64,000 nt of DNA from Methanosarcina barkeri 3 (GTDB lineage: Archaea; Halobacteriota; Methanosarcinia; Methanosarcinales; Methanosarcinaceae). The notes under the pieces were generated by a model, which saw nothing but the letters and a program-made list of their open reading frames with translations, did not search any database and had not been told where the DNA came from. Below are positions 9,423-18,490 of the stretch, piece after piece. The stretch's first letter is position 1. Each line of letters opens with the position of its first letter. A program made the position numbers and the translations under genes. The stretch is from positions 3,286,001 through 3,350,000 of the forward strand of contig NZ_CP009517.1 of the NCBI RefSeq assembly GCF_000970305.1, given 5' to 3'.

Positions 9423-10640
9423 ATGTATCATCTCAAATGTATCGAATGCGGTGCAGAGTATTCCAAAGATGAAGTAATTTACACATGCAGCAAATGTGAT
9501 GGGCTGCTTGATGTTATTTATGACTATTCCTCAATTAAAATAGATATGGAAAAATTGAAGACCGAATGTCCTTCGGTCTGGAAGTACGCAAAACTTCTTC
9601 CTATAGAAAGAGAACCTGTAACTATCAGGGAAGGCGGAACTCCACTTTACAAATGTGACCGCCTGGCTGAGAAAATAGGAATTAAAGAGCTTTATGTGAA
9701 ACACGAAGGCATGAACCCTACAGGCTCTTTTAAAGACAGGGGAATGACCGTAGGAGTTACAAAAGCTCTTGAATTGGGCATGAGCACCGTTGCCTGCGCA
9801 TCTACGGGAAATACCTCAGCAGCCCTTGCAATCTATGGGGCAAAAGCCGGGATTCCTGTAATCGTGCTTTTGCCTGCAGGAAAAGTTGCTCTTGGAAAAG
9901 TAGCCCAGGCCCTTATGCACGGAGCAAAGGTCCTCAGTATTCGTGGAAATTTTGACGACGCACTTGCCCTTGTACGCACCCTTTGTTCCCAGGAGAAAAT
10001 CTATCTCTTGAACTCAATCAACCCCTACAGGCTGGAAGGCCAGAAAACTATCGGTTTTGAGATTGCAGACCAGCTAGGCTTCAAAGTACCTGACAGAATT
10101 GTCCTGCCCGTAGGAAACGCAGGAAACATTACAGCTATCTGGAAGGGCTTCAGGGAATTTAAGAAGCTTGGCATAACGGACTCACTCCCGAAGATGACCG
10201 GTATTCAGGCTGCAGGCTCCTGCCCCATTGTAAAAGCCATAAAGAGCGAGGCTCCGGAAATTACTCCTGAGGAAGAACCCGAAACCGTTGCAACAGCAAT
10301 CAGGATCGGAAACCCTGTTAACGCCAAAAAGGCTCTTTCTGCTATCCGGGAATCAGGAGGGACTGCAGAATCCGTTACTGATGAAGAGATCCTTGCAGCT
10401 CAGAAAGACCTTGCAAGACTTGAAGGAATAGGTGTCGAACCTGCAAGTGCGGCTTCGGTTGCAGGGCTTAGGAAACTTGTTGATATGGGCGTAATAAGCA
10501 GAGACGAAACTGTTGTCTGTATTACTACAGGACACCTGCTTAAAGACCCGCAGACCGTAATTGACGTCTGCGAAGAGCCTATTGTTGTGGATGCCAGTAT
10601 AGAAGCCATTCGGGAAGCTATCTTCGGAAAAGCGGAATAA
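9423..10640 (+). CDS. thrC: Threonine synthase
   Basis: This 405-residue PLP enzyme converts O-phosphohomoserine to threonine. An N-terminal zinc-ribbon-like segment (CxxC at about 6-9 and 22-25) is typical of the archaeal form. The PLP lysine is K104 in GSFKDRGM. The phosphate-binding glycine loop VLPVGNAGNI lies near residue 225. Length fits the family. AGGAG sits about 8 bp before the ATG. It lies 63 bp upstream of leuS in the same direction, so the two may be cotranscribed. Confidence 0.93.
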   Translation: MYHLKCIECGAEYSKDEVIYTCSKCDGLLDVIYDYSSIKIDMEKLKTECPSVWKYAKLLPIEREPVTIREGGTPLYKCDRLAEKIGIKELYVKHEGMNPTGSFKDRGMTVGVTKALELGMSTVACASTGNTSAALAIYGAKAGIPVIVLLPAGKVALGKVAQALMHGAKVLSIRGNFDDALALVRTLCSQEKIYLLNSINPYRLEGQKTIGFEIADQLGFKVPDRIVLPVGNAGNITAIWKGFREFKKLGITDSLPKMTGIQAAGSCPIVKAIKSEAPEITPEEEPETVATAIRIGNPVNAKKALSAIRESGGTAESVTDEEILAAQKDLARLEGIGVEPASAASVAGLRKLVDMGVISRDETVVCITTGHLLKDPQTVIDVCEEPIVVDASIEAIREAIFGKAE

Positions 10641-10703
10641 AACTTGAAAAATTGATAACAATAGGAATAATAGTAGAAAAATAATCGATGGGTGTGAACA
10701 CGA

Positions 10704-13604
10704 ATGGAGCAGGATTATAAGCCTCACGAGATCGAAAAAAAGTGGCAAAAAAAGTGGAATGAAAGCCAGATTTTCCAGGCCGAGCCCGATAAACGAGAAA
10801 AATTTTTTATAACCATCCCCTACCCCTATCTGAATGGAAACCTGCACGCGGGGCATACCCGGACTTTTACAATAGGGGATGTTGTTGCAAGGCACAAACG
10901 GATGCTCGGGTATAACGTGCTTTACCCTATGGGCTTTCACGTCACAGGCACACCCATTGTGGGGCTTGCCGAACTAATTGCAAATCGAGACCCTCAGACC
11001 ATGGACGTCTATGAACGCCTCCATGGAATTCCAGGAGACATCCTGCCGACGCTCGATACCCCTGAAAAAATTGTTGATTATTTCAAGCGCGAATCCGAAA
11101 AAGCTATGCGTAATATCGGGTACTCCATTGACTGGAGACGCAAATTTACAACAACTGACCCGACATATAAGAAATTCATAGAGTGGCAATATATTCGGCT
11201 TGAGGAAAAGGGCCTGATAGTAAAAGGTTCTCATCCGGTGAAATGGTGCCCGAACGACAATAACCCTGTTGAAGACCATGACATCCTGCATGGGGAAGAA
11301 GCTACTATTGTTGAATATACGCTGATCAAATTCCGGTATAAAGACCTGGTCCTGCCCTGTGCAACCCTCAGGCCGGAAACGACATACGGAGTGACTAACC
11401 TGTGGGTCAATCCCGACGTAACCTATGTAAAAGCAAAGGTGACGCAGGGCGAAAATGAGGAGTTCTGGGTTGTCAGCAAAGAAGCTTTCCGAAAACTGAC
11501 TTTTACGGACCGGACAGTCGAGTATATCGAAGACGTACCTGCAAAATCGATAATAGGAATAAAACTCACAAATCCGGTTACGGGTGACGAAATAATTTCC
11601 CTTCCCGCTTCTTTTGTCAGGCCTGAAAACGGTAGCGGAATAGTCATGAGCGTGCCTGCCCATGCACCTTTTGACTACCTGGCTCTTCGCGACCTTTACG
11701 ATGCGGACCTGAGCGAGTACGGAATAACCGAAGACCTCAGGAACATCAAACTGATCTCCCTTATCAAGGTACCTGAATTCGGAGAATTCCCTGCAAAGGA
11801 AATTGTTGAAAGCATGGGAATTACAAGCCAGAAAGACCCGAAGGCCGAGGAAGCTACAAAGATTGTATACAGAAGGGAGTTCCACGGTGGAGTCCTTAAG
11901 GAGCTTACAGGAAAATACGAAGGACAGGCTGTATCTAAAATCAAGGATATCCTTACCAGAGACTTCATCAGCTCAAATGCCGGAGAGACCTTTTATGAAT
12001 TCAGCGAACCTGTCGTTTGCCGCTGCGGTACTCCCTGTGTCGTAAACATGGTCAAAGGCCAGTGGTTCCTTAACTATTCAAATCCCGAATGGAAAGCAAA
12101 GGTATATAAATGCCTGGATGAGATGCGAATTATTCCTGAAGAGTACAGGGTCGAGTTTGAAAACAAGGTTGACTGGCTTAAGGATAAAGCCTGCGCTCGC
12201 AGGAAAGGCCTTGGAACCCGCCTTCCATTTGATAAGGAATGGCTGATTGAATCTCTAGGGGATTCGACAATTTATATGAGTTATTATGTCATTGCCAGGT
12301 TTATCGAAAACGGTGAACTGAAGATCGAAAATCTCACTCTATCATTCTTTGACTATGTCCTGCTTGGAAAGAGCGATCTGGCAGCAGCCAGTGCGGATAC
12401 AGGCCTCAGTCCGGAGCTTCTTGAAGAGATCCGCAGGCATTTCAATTACTGGTATCCGGTTGACCTTCGCTCTTCAGGTAAAGACCTTGTCCCAAACCAT
12501 CTGCTCTTTTTCCTGTTCCACCATGTAGCCCTCTTTGAAGAGGAAAAATGGCCTAAAGCTCTTGCAGTAAACGGTTTTGTTTCTCTTGAAGGGCAGAAAA
12601 TGAGCAAGTCCAAAGGCCCGATCCTGACAATGGAAAGCGCAGTCAGCAAATATGGTGCGGACATAACGAGAATGTATATCCTTTCCACAGCCGAACAGAC
12701 GCAGGACGCAGACTGGCAGAGGACAGGAATCGAATCTGCCAGAAGGCAGGTAGACAGGTTCTATTCTTTTGCAAATAGTGTTATTGAGAGCGGAAAACGT
12801 GCGGACCTTAGCACTGAGCTAAAGCAGATTGACCACTGGATACTCTCGAGAATACAGAACTATATCCGGGATACGAATGCAGCCCTCTACTCTATCCAGA
12901 CAAGGGAAGCAATCCAGAATTCGTTTTTCCTGCTGCAAAATGATGTCAAATGGTACCAGAGACGGGGAGGAGAGACCCTGCTCTACTATGTGCTGGACAA
13001 CTGGGTCAGGCTTATGTCTCCTTTTACCCCGCACCTCTGTGAGGAAATCTGGGAAGCAATGGGACATAAGGACCCCATCTCCCTTGCCCAGTACCCACTC
13101 TATAACGAAGATCTGATAGATGACGGTGCCGAGCTTGCCGAAGAAATGATAAAGGGAACCCTGGAAGACGTTGAGGAAATCATAAGGGTAACAAAGATGA
13201 CCCCACAGAAGGTTCACCTCTACACAGCACCTGCCTGGAAAGCCGAAGCGATAAGGTGCGCCTGCGAGATGCAGCTTGAATGTTCGCTCGAAGTAGGCAC
13301 TCTTATTAAAAAGCTAATGGCAAACCCTGACCTCAAGCGTTTCGGCAAGGAAATCCCGAAGTTTGTACAGAAAATCGTTCCGGAGTTCAAAAGCGGGAGT
13401 GCAGACAGGTATGAAATCCTTACAGGTCCTAACATTGATGAACAGACTCTCTTGAAAGAGTCAATTTCGTTCCTGGAAAAAGAGATTGGCTGCCCTGTTG
13501 AAGTCCACAGTGCCGATTCTCCTGCCTTTGACCCTGAAAAGAAGTCAAGGTTTGCCGAACCTCTCAGGCCCGCTATTTATATTGAAGAAAAGAAGGAAGA
13601 ATAA
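10704..13604 (+). CDS. leuS: Leucyl-tRNA synthetase
   Basis: This 966-residue class I synthetase charges tRNA-Leu. The HIGH signature is HAGH at residues 48-51 and the KMSKS loop is at 632-636. An editing (CP1) domain occupies about residues 200-420, and the archaeal/eukaryal-type C-terminal extension is present. Length and architecture match archaeal LeuRS. GGTG at about 10690 precedes the ATG. Two hairpins follow the stop codon. Confidence 0.95.
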   Translation: MEQDYKPHEIEKKWQKKWNESQIFQAEPDKREKFFITIPYPYLNGNLHAGHTRTFTIGDVVARHKRMLGYNVLYPMGFHVTGTPIVGLAELIANRDPQTMDVYERLHGIPGDILPTLDTPEKIVDYFKRESEKAMRNIGYSIDWRRKFTTTDPTYKKFIEWQYIRLEEKGLIVKGSHPVKWCPNDNNPVEDHDILHGEEATIVEYTLIKFRYKDLVLPCATLRPETTYGVTNLWVNPDVTYVKAKVTQGENEEFWVVSKEAFRKLTFTDRTVEYIEDVPAKSIIGIKLTNPVTGDEIISLPASFVRPENGSGIVMSVPAHAPFDYLALRDLYDADLSEYGITEDLRNIKLISLIKVPEFGEFPAKEIVESMGITSQKDPKAEEATKIVYRREFHGGVLKELTGKYEGQAVSKIKDILTRDFISSNAGETFYEFSEPVVCRCGTPCVVNMVKGQWFLNYSNPEWKAKVYKCLDEMRIIPEEYRVEFENKVDWLKDKACARRKGLGTRLPFDKEWLIESLGDSTIYMSYYVIARFIENGELKIENLTLSFFDYVLLGKSDLAAASADTGLSPELLEEIRRHFNYWYPVDLRSSGKDLVPNHLLFFLFHHVALFEEEKWPKALAVNGFVSLEGQKMSKSKGPILTMESAVSKYGADITRMYILSTAEQTQDADWQRTGIESARRQVDRFYSFANSVIESGKRADLSTELKQIDHWILSRIQNYIRDTNAALYSIQTREAIQNSFFLLQNDVKWYQRRGGETLLYYVLDNWVRLMSPFTPHLCEEIWEAMGHKDPISLAQYPLYNEDLIDDGAELAEEMIKGTLEDVEEIIRVTKMTPQKVHLYTAPAWKAEAIRCACEMQLECSLEVGTLIKKLMANPDLKRFGKEIPKFVQKIVPEFKSGSADRYEILTGPNIDEQTLLKESISFLEKEIGCPVEVHSADSPAFDPEKKSRFAEPLRPAIYIEEKKEE

Positions 13605-13605
13605 A

Positions 13606-13672
13606 AGGTTCTTCTCAACTAAAAGAACCTGCATCCGGGCAGATTGAAGAATCCCGGAACTTTTTATTTTTT
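13606..13672 (+). terminator. Double hairpin terminator after leuS
   Basis: AGGTTCTT (13606-13613) pairs with AAGAACCT (13623-13630). A second stem TCCGGG (13634-13639)/CCCGGA (13653-13658) is followed by a T-rich run (13661-13672). It also lies downstream of the convergent gene ending at 13926. I see nothing else in the gap up to 13925. Confidence 0.7.
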
Positions 13673-13925
13673 GGGCTCAGCTATAAAATAATTATTATTG
13701 TTCTCGATACCATTGCTCATCTACGTCTGATTATTCCTGCCTTTCCGCAGTCATCTTCAAAAAATAGCATTTTTCCTGATATTGCACTTTCCGCAGTAGA
13801 GTTCTGGATTTAATATTTTAAAAGCACAGTACTTACTATTGAGATAAATTGTCCAAACCAGATAAAAAGAAATCTAGGATAAAGTTTTTTGTGTTCAATC
13901 ACCGTTTTTCGGGTTCGTCTGTCAT

Positions 13926-14777
13926 TTAGTGAGCCTCAGGAGCAGGATTTACTTTTGGAGAAAGGTTTACTTTTGAAAAAAACATTTCTTTGTCTAATAC
14001 AATAATTATAGCGACAACTACAGTAATGACTAGAGTCTCAATGCACTTAGTCATCTGAGACATATTCAGTGCCTCCTGGCAGATATTTACAATAAAGTGA
14101 AAGAGAATTGCTGCAGGAATACTTTTTCCATTTTTAATGCAGATCCAGCTGACAAATACCCCCATAGGAATGATACCGACAAAAAAATTTACCGCGTACC
14201 ATATGTTTTCGTGATAAATTTCGTACTGATAGAAGTGGTTGACAAATATAAGAGGAAAGTGCCAGAGCGACCATAGTATACTGAAAGTTACTGAAGCCAT
14301 AAAGTAGGTATATCGGCTCTGCAGACTGTCAAATGCATACCCTCTCCATCCAAGCTCTTCAAAACATGCAGCAAGCATAAGAAAAACCAATGTAGGTACG
14401 GACCCTGTCGAAAAAGAGAAACCATTAGCAAGTTGAAACTGCGAAACTGATCCTCCAAACGGAAGCGAAATAAAGATGGATACGATAACAGTTATAGGCA
14501 TTATCAAGAAAAATAGTGGAAGCATTCTTGGTTTTATTAGCCTGAGGTTGATAAGCCTGTTAATAAAATCCCTTTTCAAATTCGAATTTTTTGACGTAAA
14601 AATCATAAAATGTGAGATCAGAAAAGGCACCATCAACCCAGGAAGCATAAATAACATATAAAGTTCATTTTCTTCATCCTGAAAACTTAGATATGCTCCT
14701 GCAAACCAGAGAGCATAAGTTGCGATAAAGGTCGCAGTAAAATAGATCCAGGGTTTGTATCTGTGGTTAGGAATCAT
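13926..14777 (-). CDS. CPBP family intramembrane metalloprotease
   Basis: This 283-residue protein has about eight hydrophobic segments. The CPBP (CAAX protease and bacteriocin-processing) signature is complete: EELGWRG at about residue 140, a W-LWHFP motif about 35 residues later, and HFIVN near residue 230, which together supply the glutamates, histidines and asparagine of the membrane active site. The family includes CAAX prenyl endopeptidases and bacteriocin self-immunity proteins; its substrate here cannot be inferred. GGAGG lies five bases before the ATG. It stands alone. Confidence 0.85.
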   Translation of the reverse strand: MIPNHRYKPWIYFTATFIATYALWFAGAYLSFQDEENELYMLFMLPGLMVPFLISHFMIFTSKNSNLKRDFINRLINLRLIKPRMLPLFFLIMPITVIVSIFISLPFGGSVSQFQLANGFSFSTGSVPTLVFLMLAACFEELGWRGYAFDSLQSRYTYFMASVTFSILWSLWHFPLIFVNHFYQYEIYHENIWYAVNFFVGIIPMGVFVSWICIKNGKSIPAAILFHFIVNICQEALNMSQMTKCIETLVITVVVAIIIVLDKEMFFSKVNLSPKVNPAPEAH

Positions 14778-15002
14778 TGTTCCTCCAAATCTTAAATTTC
14801 ATGGCATGTTTTATTTTTCAATTTAACATAAGTTTGACAGTTAAAAGTAACAGATTGTTCTTAATTTTCGGTATCTTTGACAAAAAATTATATTATACTC
14901 TAGTAGTTTATTAGATTGTTTATAATATATACATTTTTTTATATAGTGATTACATTTTGTTCTGAAACTTGAGGATAAAATGTAAAAAAGCAGTCTTTAG
15001 TT

Positions 15003-15088
15003 GTACATAATAGAAGCAACCACTGATTGAACATAATAAAAATAACCTCTGTTTGGACGTAATGAAAACAACCTCTGACTGAGCATGA
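15003..15088. repeat. 27-bp imperfect tandem repeat, 3 copies
   Basis: Three diverged units each contain an ACATAATA- or ACGTAATG-type start, AACCWCTG and a TGA-rich end. They read as an older, decaying array than the neighbouring 15-bp repeat. Confidence 0.6.
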
Positions 15089-15205
15089 TATTATCTAAGG
15101 GATAGTTTACAAGGGAAAGTGAAAATTAGCAAATCAATGAAATTAAAAACTTTAGCTGTTAATGAGAGAAGTTAACAACTAAGACTCCCTAAAATCGAAA
15201 AATTA

Positions 15206-15310
15206 GATTCATCCAATTAAGATTCATCCAATTAAGATTCATCCAATTAAGATTCATCCAATTAAGATTCATCCAATTAAGATTCATCCAATTAAGATTC
15301 ATCCAATTAA
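15206..15310. repeat. 15-bp minisatellite, 7 perfect copies
   Basis: GATTCATCCAATTAA occurs seven times without a mismatch, starting every 15 bp from 15206 to 15296. It lies downstream of the minus-strand nitrilase-family gene. Confidence 0.97.
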
Positions 15311-15387
15311 GATAAACCAGTTACCGATAAGATGAGTAAGTATTATGGTCACAGGAATAATTATCGAAAAAAAGATTAAGTAATCTT

Positions 15388-16239
15388 TCAATCTTCAGAG
15401 TAAAGTTCAGTTCTCCTGTTCTCAAAAACAGGAATCATTTTACGGACTTCGTTTTTTCCAGATAAGTCAAGGTCATGTACTATTATGCATTCTTTGTTGC
15501 CCGCATCGGCTTTTACCTCACCCCAGGCGTCGATTATCATGGAGTTTCCAAAATAACTGCAGTCAGGAGCAGAACCTATCCGGTTGCAGGCAATATGTGG
15601 GATCTGGTTTTCAATTGCTCTTGCCTTTGCGAGAATTTTCCAGTGTTCAGACCTTGGATTGGGAAATGCGGCTGTGGTCACAAGCAGGTCAGAACCGGCA
15701 AGGGAAAGTTTTCTTGCAACCTCGGGAAAGCGGAGTTCATAGCAAATCTCAAAACCGATTTTCAGATTTTGCTTTTTAAGAGAAATGGGCTCTATAGAAC
15801 TGCCTTTTGAGAAATAACTGTTTTCGGTTTTGAATGGGTGAGTTTTCCGATAACTACCTGCAAGAGTGCCTGATTCAAAGCAAAAACCAAGATTGTAGTA
15901 AAATGAAGAATTACTGGAATCCGAAAGAGTAGAATTTTCAGAATCCACAGGTTTCCCACTGTCAGAAGTCTCTTCGGGAACGACTTTTTCAATTACTGAG
16001 CCCATGATAACACAGTCATTGGCATCGGAGAAACATGCCAGGTTTTCAAGGAGTGGAGAAGGTAAGGTCTCTGCTGCATGGTCAAAGTTCTCGTAGCAAA
16101 ACCCTGTTGAGAAGACTTCGGGTAAAACAATAAGTTCGGCTCCTTTTCTTACGGCTTCGAGAGCCATATGCAGGGCTTTTTCAAGGTTTTTCTGCTTTCT
16201 GCAATGCAACACATCCATCTGGATACAGGCTACTTTCAT
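15388..16239 (-). CDS. Carbon-nitrogen hydrolase (nitrilase superfamily)
   Basis: This 283-residue cytoplasmic amidase-type enzyme has the nitrilase superfamily triad: Glu41 in LPEVFSTGF, a Lys in GSYRKTHPF (about 130) and the nucleophile Cys in GFEICYELRFPE (about 165). The superfamily hydrolyses amides or nitriles, and this class is often an omega-amidase or carbamoylase; the substrate is not determined. An upstream ATG at 16260 is in frame, but GGTGATCC sits about 6 bp before the ATG at 16239, so I chose that start. The promoter region upstream is occupied by a minisatellite. Confidence 0.85.
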   Translation of the reverse strand: MKVACIQMDVLHCRKQKNLEKALHMALEAVRKGAELIVLPEVFSTGFCYENFDHAAETLPSPLLENLACFSDANDCVIMGSVIEKVVPEETSDSGKPVDSENSTLSDSSNSSFYYNLGFCFESGTLAGSYRKTHPFKTENSYFSKGSSIEPISLKKQNLKIGFEICYELRFPEVARKLSLAGSDLLVTTAAFPNPRSEHWKILAKARAIENQIPHIACNRIGSAPDCSYFGNSMIIDAWGEVKADAGNKECIIVHDLDLSGKNEVRKMIPVFENRRTELYSED

Positions 16240-16310
16240 GTCCGGATCACCAACCAACAACCAACAAATTGTTTAAACCTGTCAATGTGAGATTTCAAAT
16301 TAAGGAAACT

Positions 16311-16514
16311 AATTGAAAGAGATCAATTGAAAGAGATCAATTGAAAGAGATCAATTGAAAGAGATCAATTGAAAGAGATCAATTGAAAGAGATCAATTGA
16401 AAGAGATGAACTGAAAGAGATCAATTGGAAGAGATGAACTGAAAGAGATCAATTGGAAGAGATCAATTGGAAGAGATCAATTGGAAGAGATCAATTGAAA
16501 GAGATGAACTGAAA
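16311..16514. repeat. 14-bp minisatellite, about 14.5 copies
   Basis: The unit GATCAATTGAAAGA is repeated across 204 bp, with the variants GATGAACTGAAAGA and GATCAATTGGAAGA interspersed. Variants recur in blocks, as expected from unequal exchange or slippage within the array. It fills almost the whole 308-bp gap between two minus-strand genes. Confidence 0.97.
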
Positions 16515-16547
16515 GAAGTAAATTACGATTTAAACAAGCAAAGATCT

Positions 16548-17213
16548 TCACGGTAGAAGGGTAGTTTGCTTGCTCTTTGCTACCAGACCCTCAAGGTCAA
16601 GCCTGTGTTTTATCAGCCCTGCAAGGACTTCATTCGCAAGCCTTATTACTTCTTCCTTATTTTCCCGCATTTCATATGCAGGGTCATCAGAAGGTATCTC
16701 AATTTTCGTAATGTCGGCTCTGGCTTTTTTCAAATGTGTATCCTGAGCTTCACAGACTATGCCGGGTTTTTCCAGGTACTGCTCAAGATGTTTTTGAGTG
16801 ATTCCTATAAGCTTCAATTCCCTGCGGAAACAGGGCCTTTCAAACAGTCTGGAGACCACATATACTCCTACAGGAATCCTGAAATCCAGGTTGATTTTAA
16901 GAAGCTGGGCCCTGAGAATAGAATAAACTTCTTCCGGGTCAGAAAGTTCCGTAGACCTGGACTCTTTTCCTTTTTCAGATAAAAGCTCCGTGGTTTTTTC
17001 AGGCAAAGCATAGATCTTTGAGGGAGGAACTTCAGTTTCTTCCAGAATTTCAAGATCCCTGAGTGCCCTGAGATAGCCTGTAAGAACCAGGCGGTGTTCA
17101 TCTATGCCTCTGGCTTTTAATTCTCTGGAAAGCCCACTGATTGAGAGCTGCTTACCTTCAAGTAGTTCCAGGAGTTTAAGGTTAAGTTTTTCTTCCATCT
17201 GTACCGACATCAT
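16548..17213 (-). CDS. Uncharacterised protein with N-terminal winged-helix-like segment
   Basis: This 221-residue protein has an N-terminal segment (about 8-65) whose pattern (LLELLEGKQLSISGLSREL, then a short loop and LRALRDLEILEE) resembles a winged helix. A middle part (about 95-150) contains IPVGVYVVSRLFERP. No catalytic motif, membrane segment or signal peptide is seen. I do not recognise the family. Three in-frame ATGs occur (17213, 17210 and 17198), and no clear ribosome binding site decides among them. Confidence 0.65.
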   Translation of the reverse strand: MMSVQMEEKLNLKLLELLEGKQLSISGLSRELKARGIDEHRLVLTGYLRALRDLEILEETEVPPSKIYALPEKTTELLSEKGKESRSTELSDPEEVYSILRAQLLKINLDFRIPVGVYVVSRLFERPCFRRELKLIGITQKHLEQYLEKPGIVCEAQDTHLKKARADITKIEIPSDDPAYEMRENKEEVIRLANEVLAGLIKHRLDLEGLVAKSKQTTLLP

Positions 17214-17676
17214 ATTTTATTGTTGTTAATTAATTCTTCAGGACTCAGGCCGGGAAAGCATTTTTTGGAACAGCCAAGTAAACGAGCCCGTATCTTTTCA
17301 AATCTTCGAAAAGACCTGACTTTTCTGTCTGTGAGAGAAGTAAGCAAGAAAATTGCAGGGAGTAATACACGATGTAACTATTCTGCATAATATAAAGCTT
17401 ATGAGAGAGCTTGTAAAGGAGAAGTGCAGAGAATGTAAGAAAAGACTGGCAAATTTATACAAAAGATTTATGAAACTTTCAAATGAAAAGTTAAGAAAGT
17501 TTAACTCGAGAAAAACCTGGAAAAAAATAAAAAAAGTCAGTGCAATTTTATTATATTAAGTATTAACTAAATAAATAAGAATTGAGCTCTTTCCAGCAGA
17601 ATTGAAGGGCAATGCTTAAAAATAATAATTGCCATTTGGATTAGGCTTAAATTGATTATTTCACAAGGCTGCAAAG
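17214..17676. other. Divergent intergenic region with a hairpin
   Basis: TCTTTTC (17293-17299) pairs with GAAAAGA (17308-17314) to form a small hairpin. A short basic frame (17401-17559, about 52 residues, Lys-rich) has no ribosome binding site and is not called. No other gene is seen. Confidence 0.5.
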
Positions 17677-18174
17677 ATGATTACGAAATTAATTCCCAAA
17701 AAAGTATTTTTTACAAGTGGAGTTGGTAGACACCCCGAAAATCTTGAATCATTTGAAGTTGCACTCCGGGATGCAGGTATTGAGAAATTTAACCTTGTAA
17801 CTGTAAGTTCTATCCTACCCCCCAAATGTGAGGTTGTATCCAGAGAGGAAGGGCTTGAAGAGTTAAGTCCCGGAGAGATTGTGTTTTGCGTAATGTCCAG
17901 GATTTCTTCCAATGAGCCAAGAAGAACGCTCAGTGCATCAGTTGGTTGTGCATTCCCTCAAAACATAAACAGGCACGGTTACATATCAGAATACCATGCA
18001 TATGGAGAGACTGCACAGGACGTTGGGAAACATTCCGAAAAACTTGCACGAAGCATGTACAGTACATGGACAAACGAAGCCCCCCTCAGGACTCTCAGTT
18101 TTCCCAGGTCATCTTCTGTAGATGAGCATGGAGACTGGATGACCGTGATATCCGTAGCAGTCTTTACTATATGA
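17677..18174 (+). CDS. pdaD: Pyruvoyl-dependent arginine decarboxylase
   Basis: This 165-residue proenzyme converts arginine to agmatine. The self-cleavage site is the Ser-Ser pair S44-S45 in VSSILPP, where cleavage makes the beta chain and an alpha chain starting with a pyruvoyl group. Length and motif match the archaeal PvlArgDC family. It is 316 bp upstream of deoxyhypusine synthase in the same direction, which suits a supply of agmatine for polyamine and hypusine synthesis. Confidence 0.93.
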   Translation: MITKLIPKKVFFTSGVGRHPENLESFEVALRDAGIEKFNLVTVSSILPPKCEVVSREEGLEELSPGEIVFCVMSRISSNEPRRTLSASVGCAFPQNINRHGYISEYHAYGETAQDVGKHSEKLARSMYSTWTNEAPLRTLSFPRSSSVDEHGDWMTVISVAVFTI

Positions 18175-18490
18175 ACATTAACAACCCGAGCATTAACAGT
18201 ATACCTACAACAATTTCTGCGATTGTTTACGAACTTCACTCTGGAAATAAAGTATACTCATCATGCTGTCAATTTCACATTCTTTGATCCTGGTTCAAGC
18301 CTGACAAATTAGTTTCCTGAGGAAGGTTCATCTCTGTTGATATTGTCGAGGAAGAGTCTGCATATATTGATATTTAATAAATTATATAATTATTAGTGCT
18401 ATTTGCATTTCTTGCCGCCTGTTGCCAAGTGTCTTCAGGTCTTAGAAATCACATGCAAAACTATCATTATCTGCTTATTAGGAGAATGGT
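18175..18490. promoter_or_regulatory. Intergenic region with promoter for deoxyhypusine synthase
   Basis: An AT-rich TATA-like stretch (AAATTATATAATTA, about 18379-18392) lies about 100 bp before the start of the next gene. AGGAG at about 18480-18484 is its ribosome binding site. No gene or hairpin stands out elsewhere. Confidence 0.45.

Larger units (their letters stand above)
14778..15387. other. Repeat-rich intergenic region (610 bp)
   Basis: No gene is visible. It contains two unrelated tandem arrays (15003-15088 and 15206-15310). The part nearest 14778 is AT-rich and should carry the promoter of the CPBP gene. Confidence 0.6.

Noticed and set aside
8331-16514. Arrays as possible CRISPR loci
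   Set aside because: Units are directly adjacent with no unique spacers, units differ at each locus, and no cas genes are nearby.
17353-17559. 68-codon Lys-rich frame on the plus strand
   Set aside because: It would need a TTG start without a ribosome binding site; the alternative ATG at 17401 also lacks one. It may be chance in A-rich DNA.
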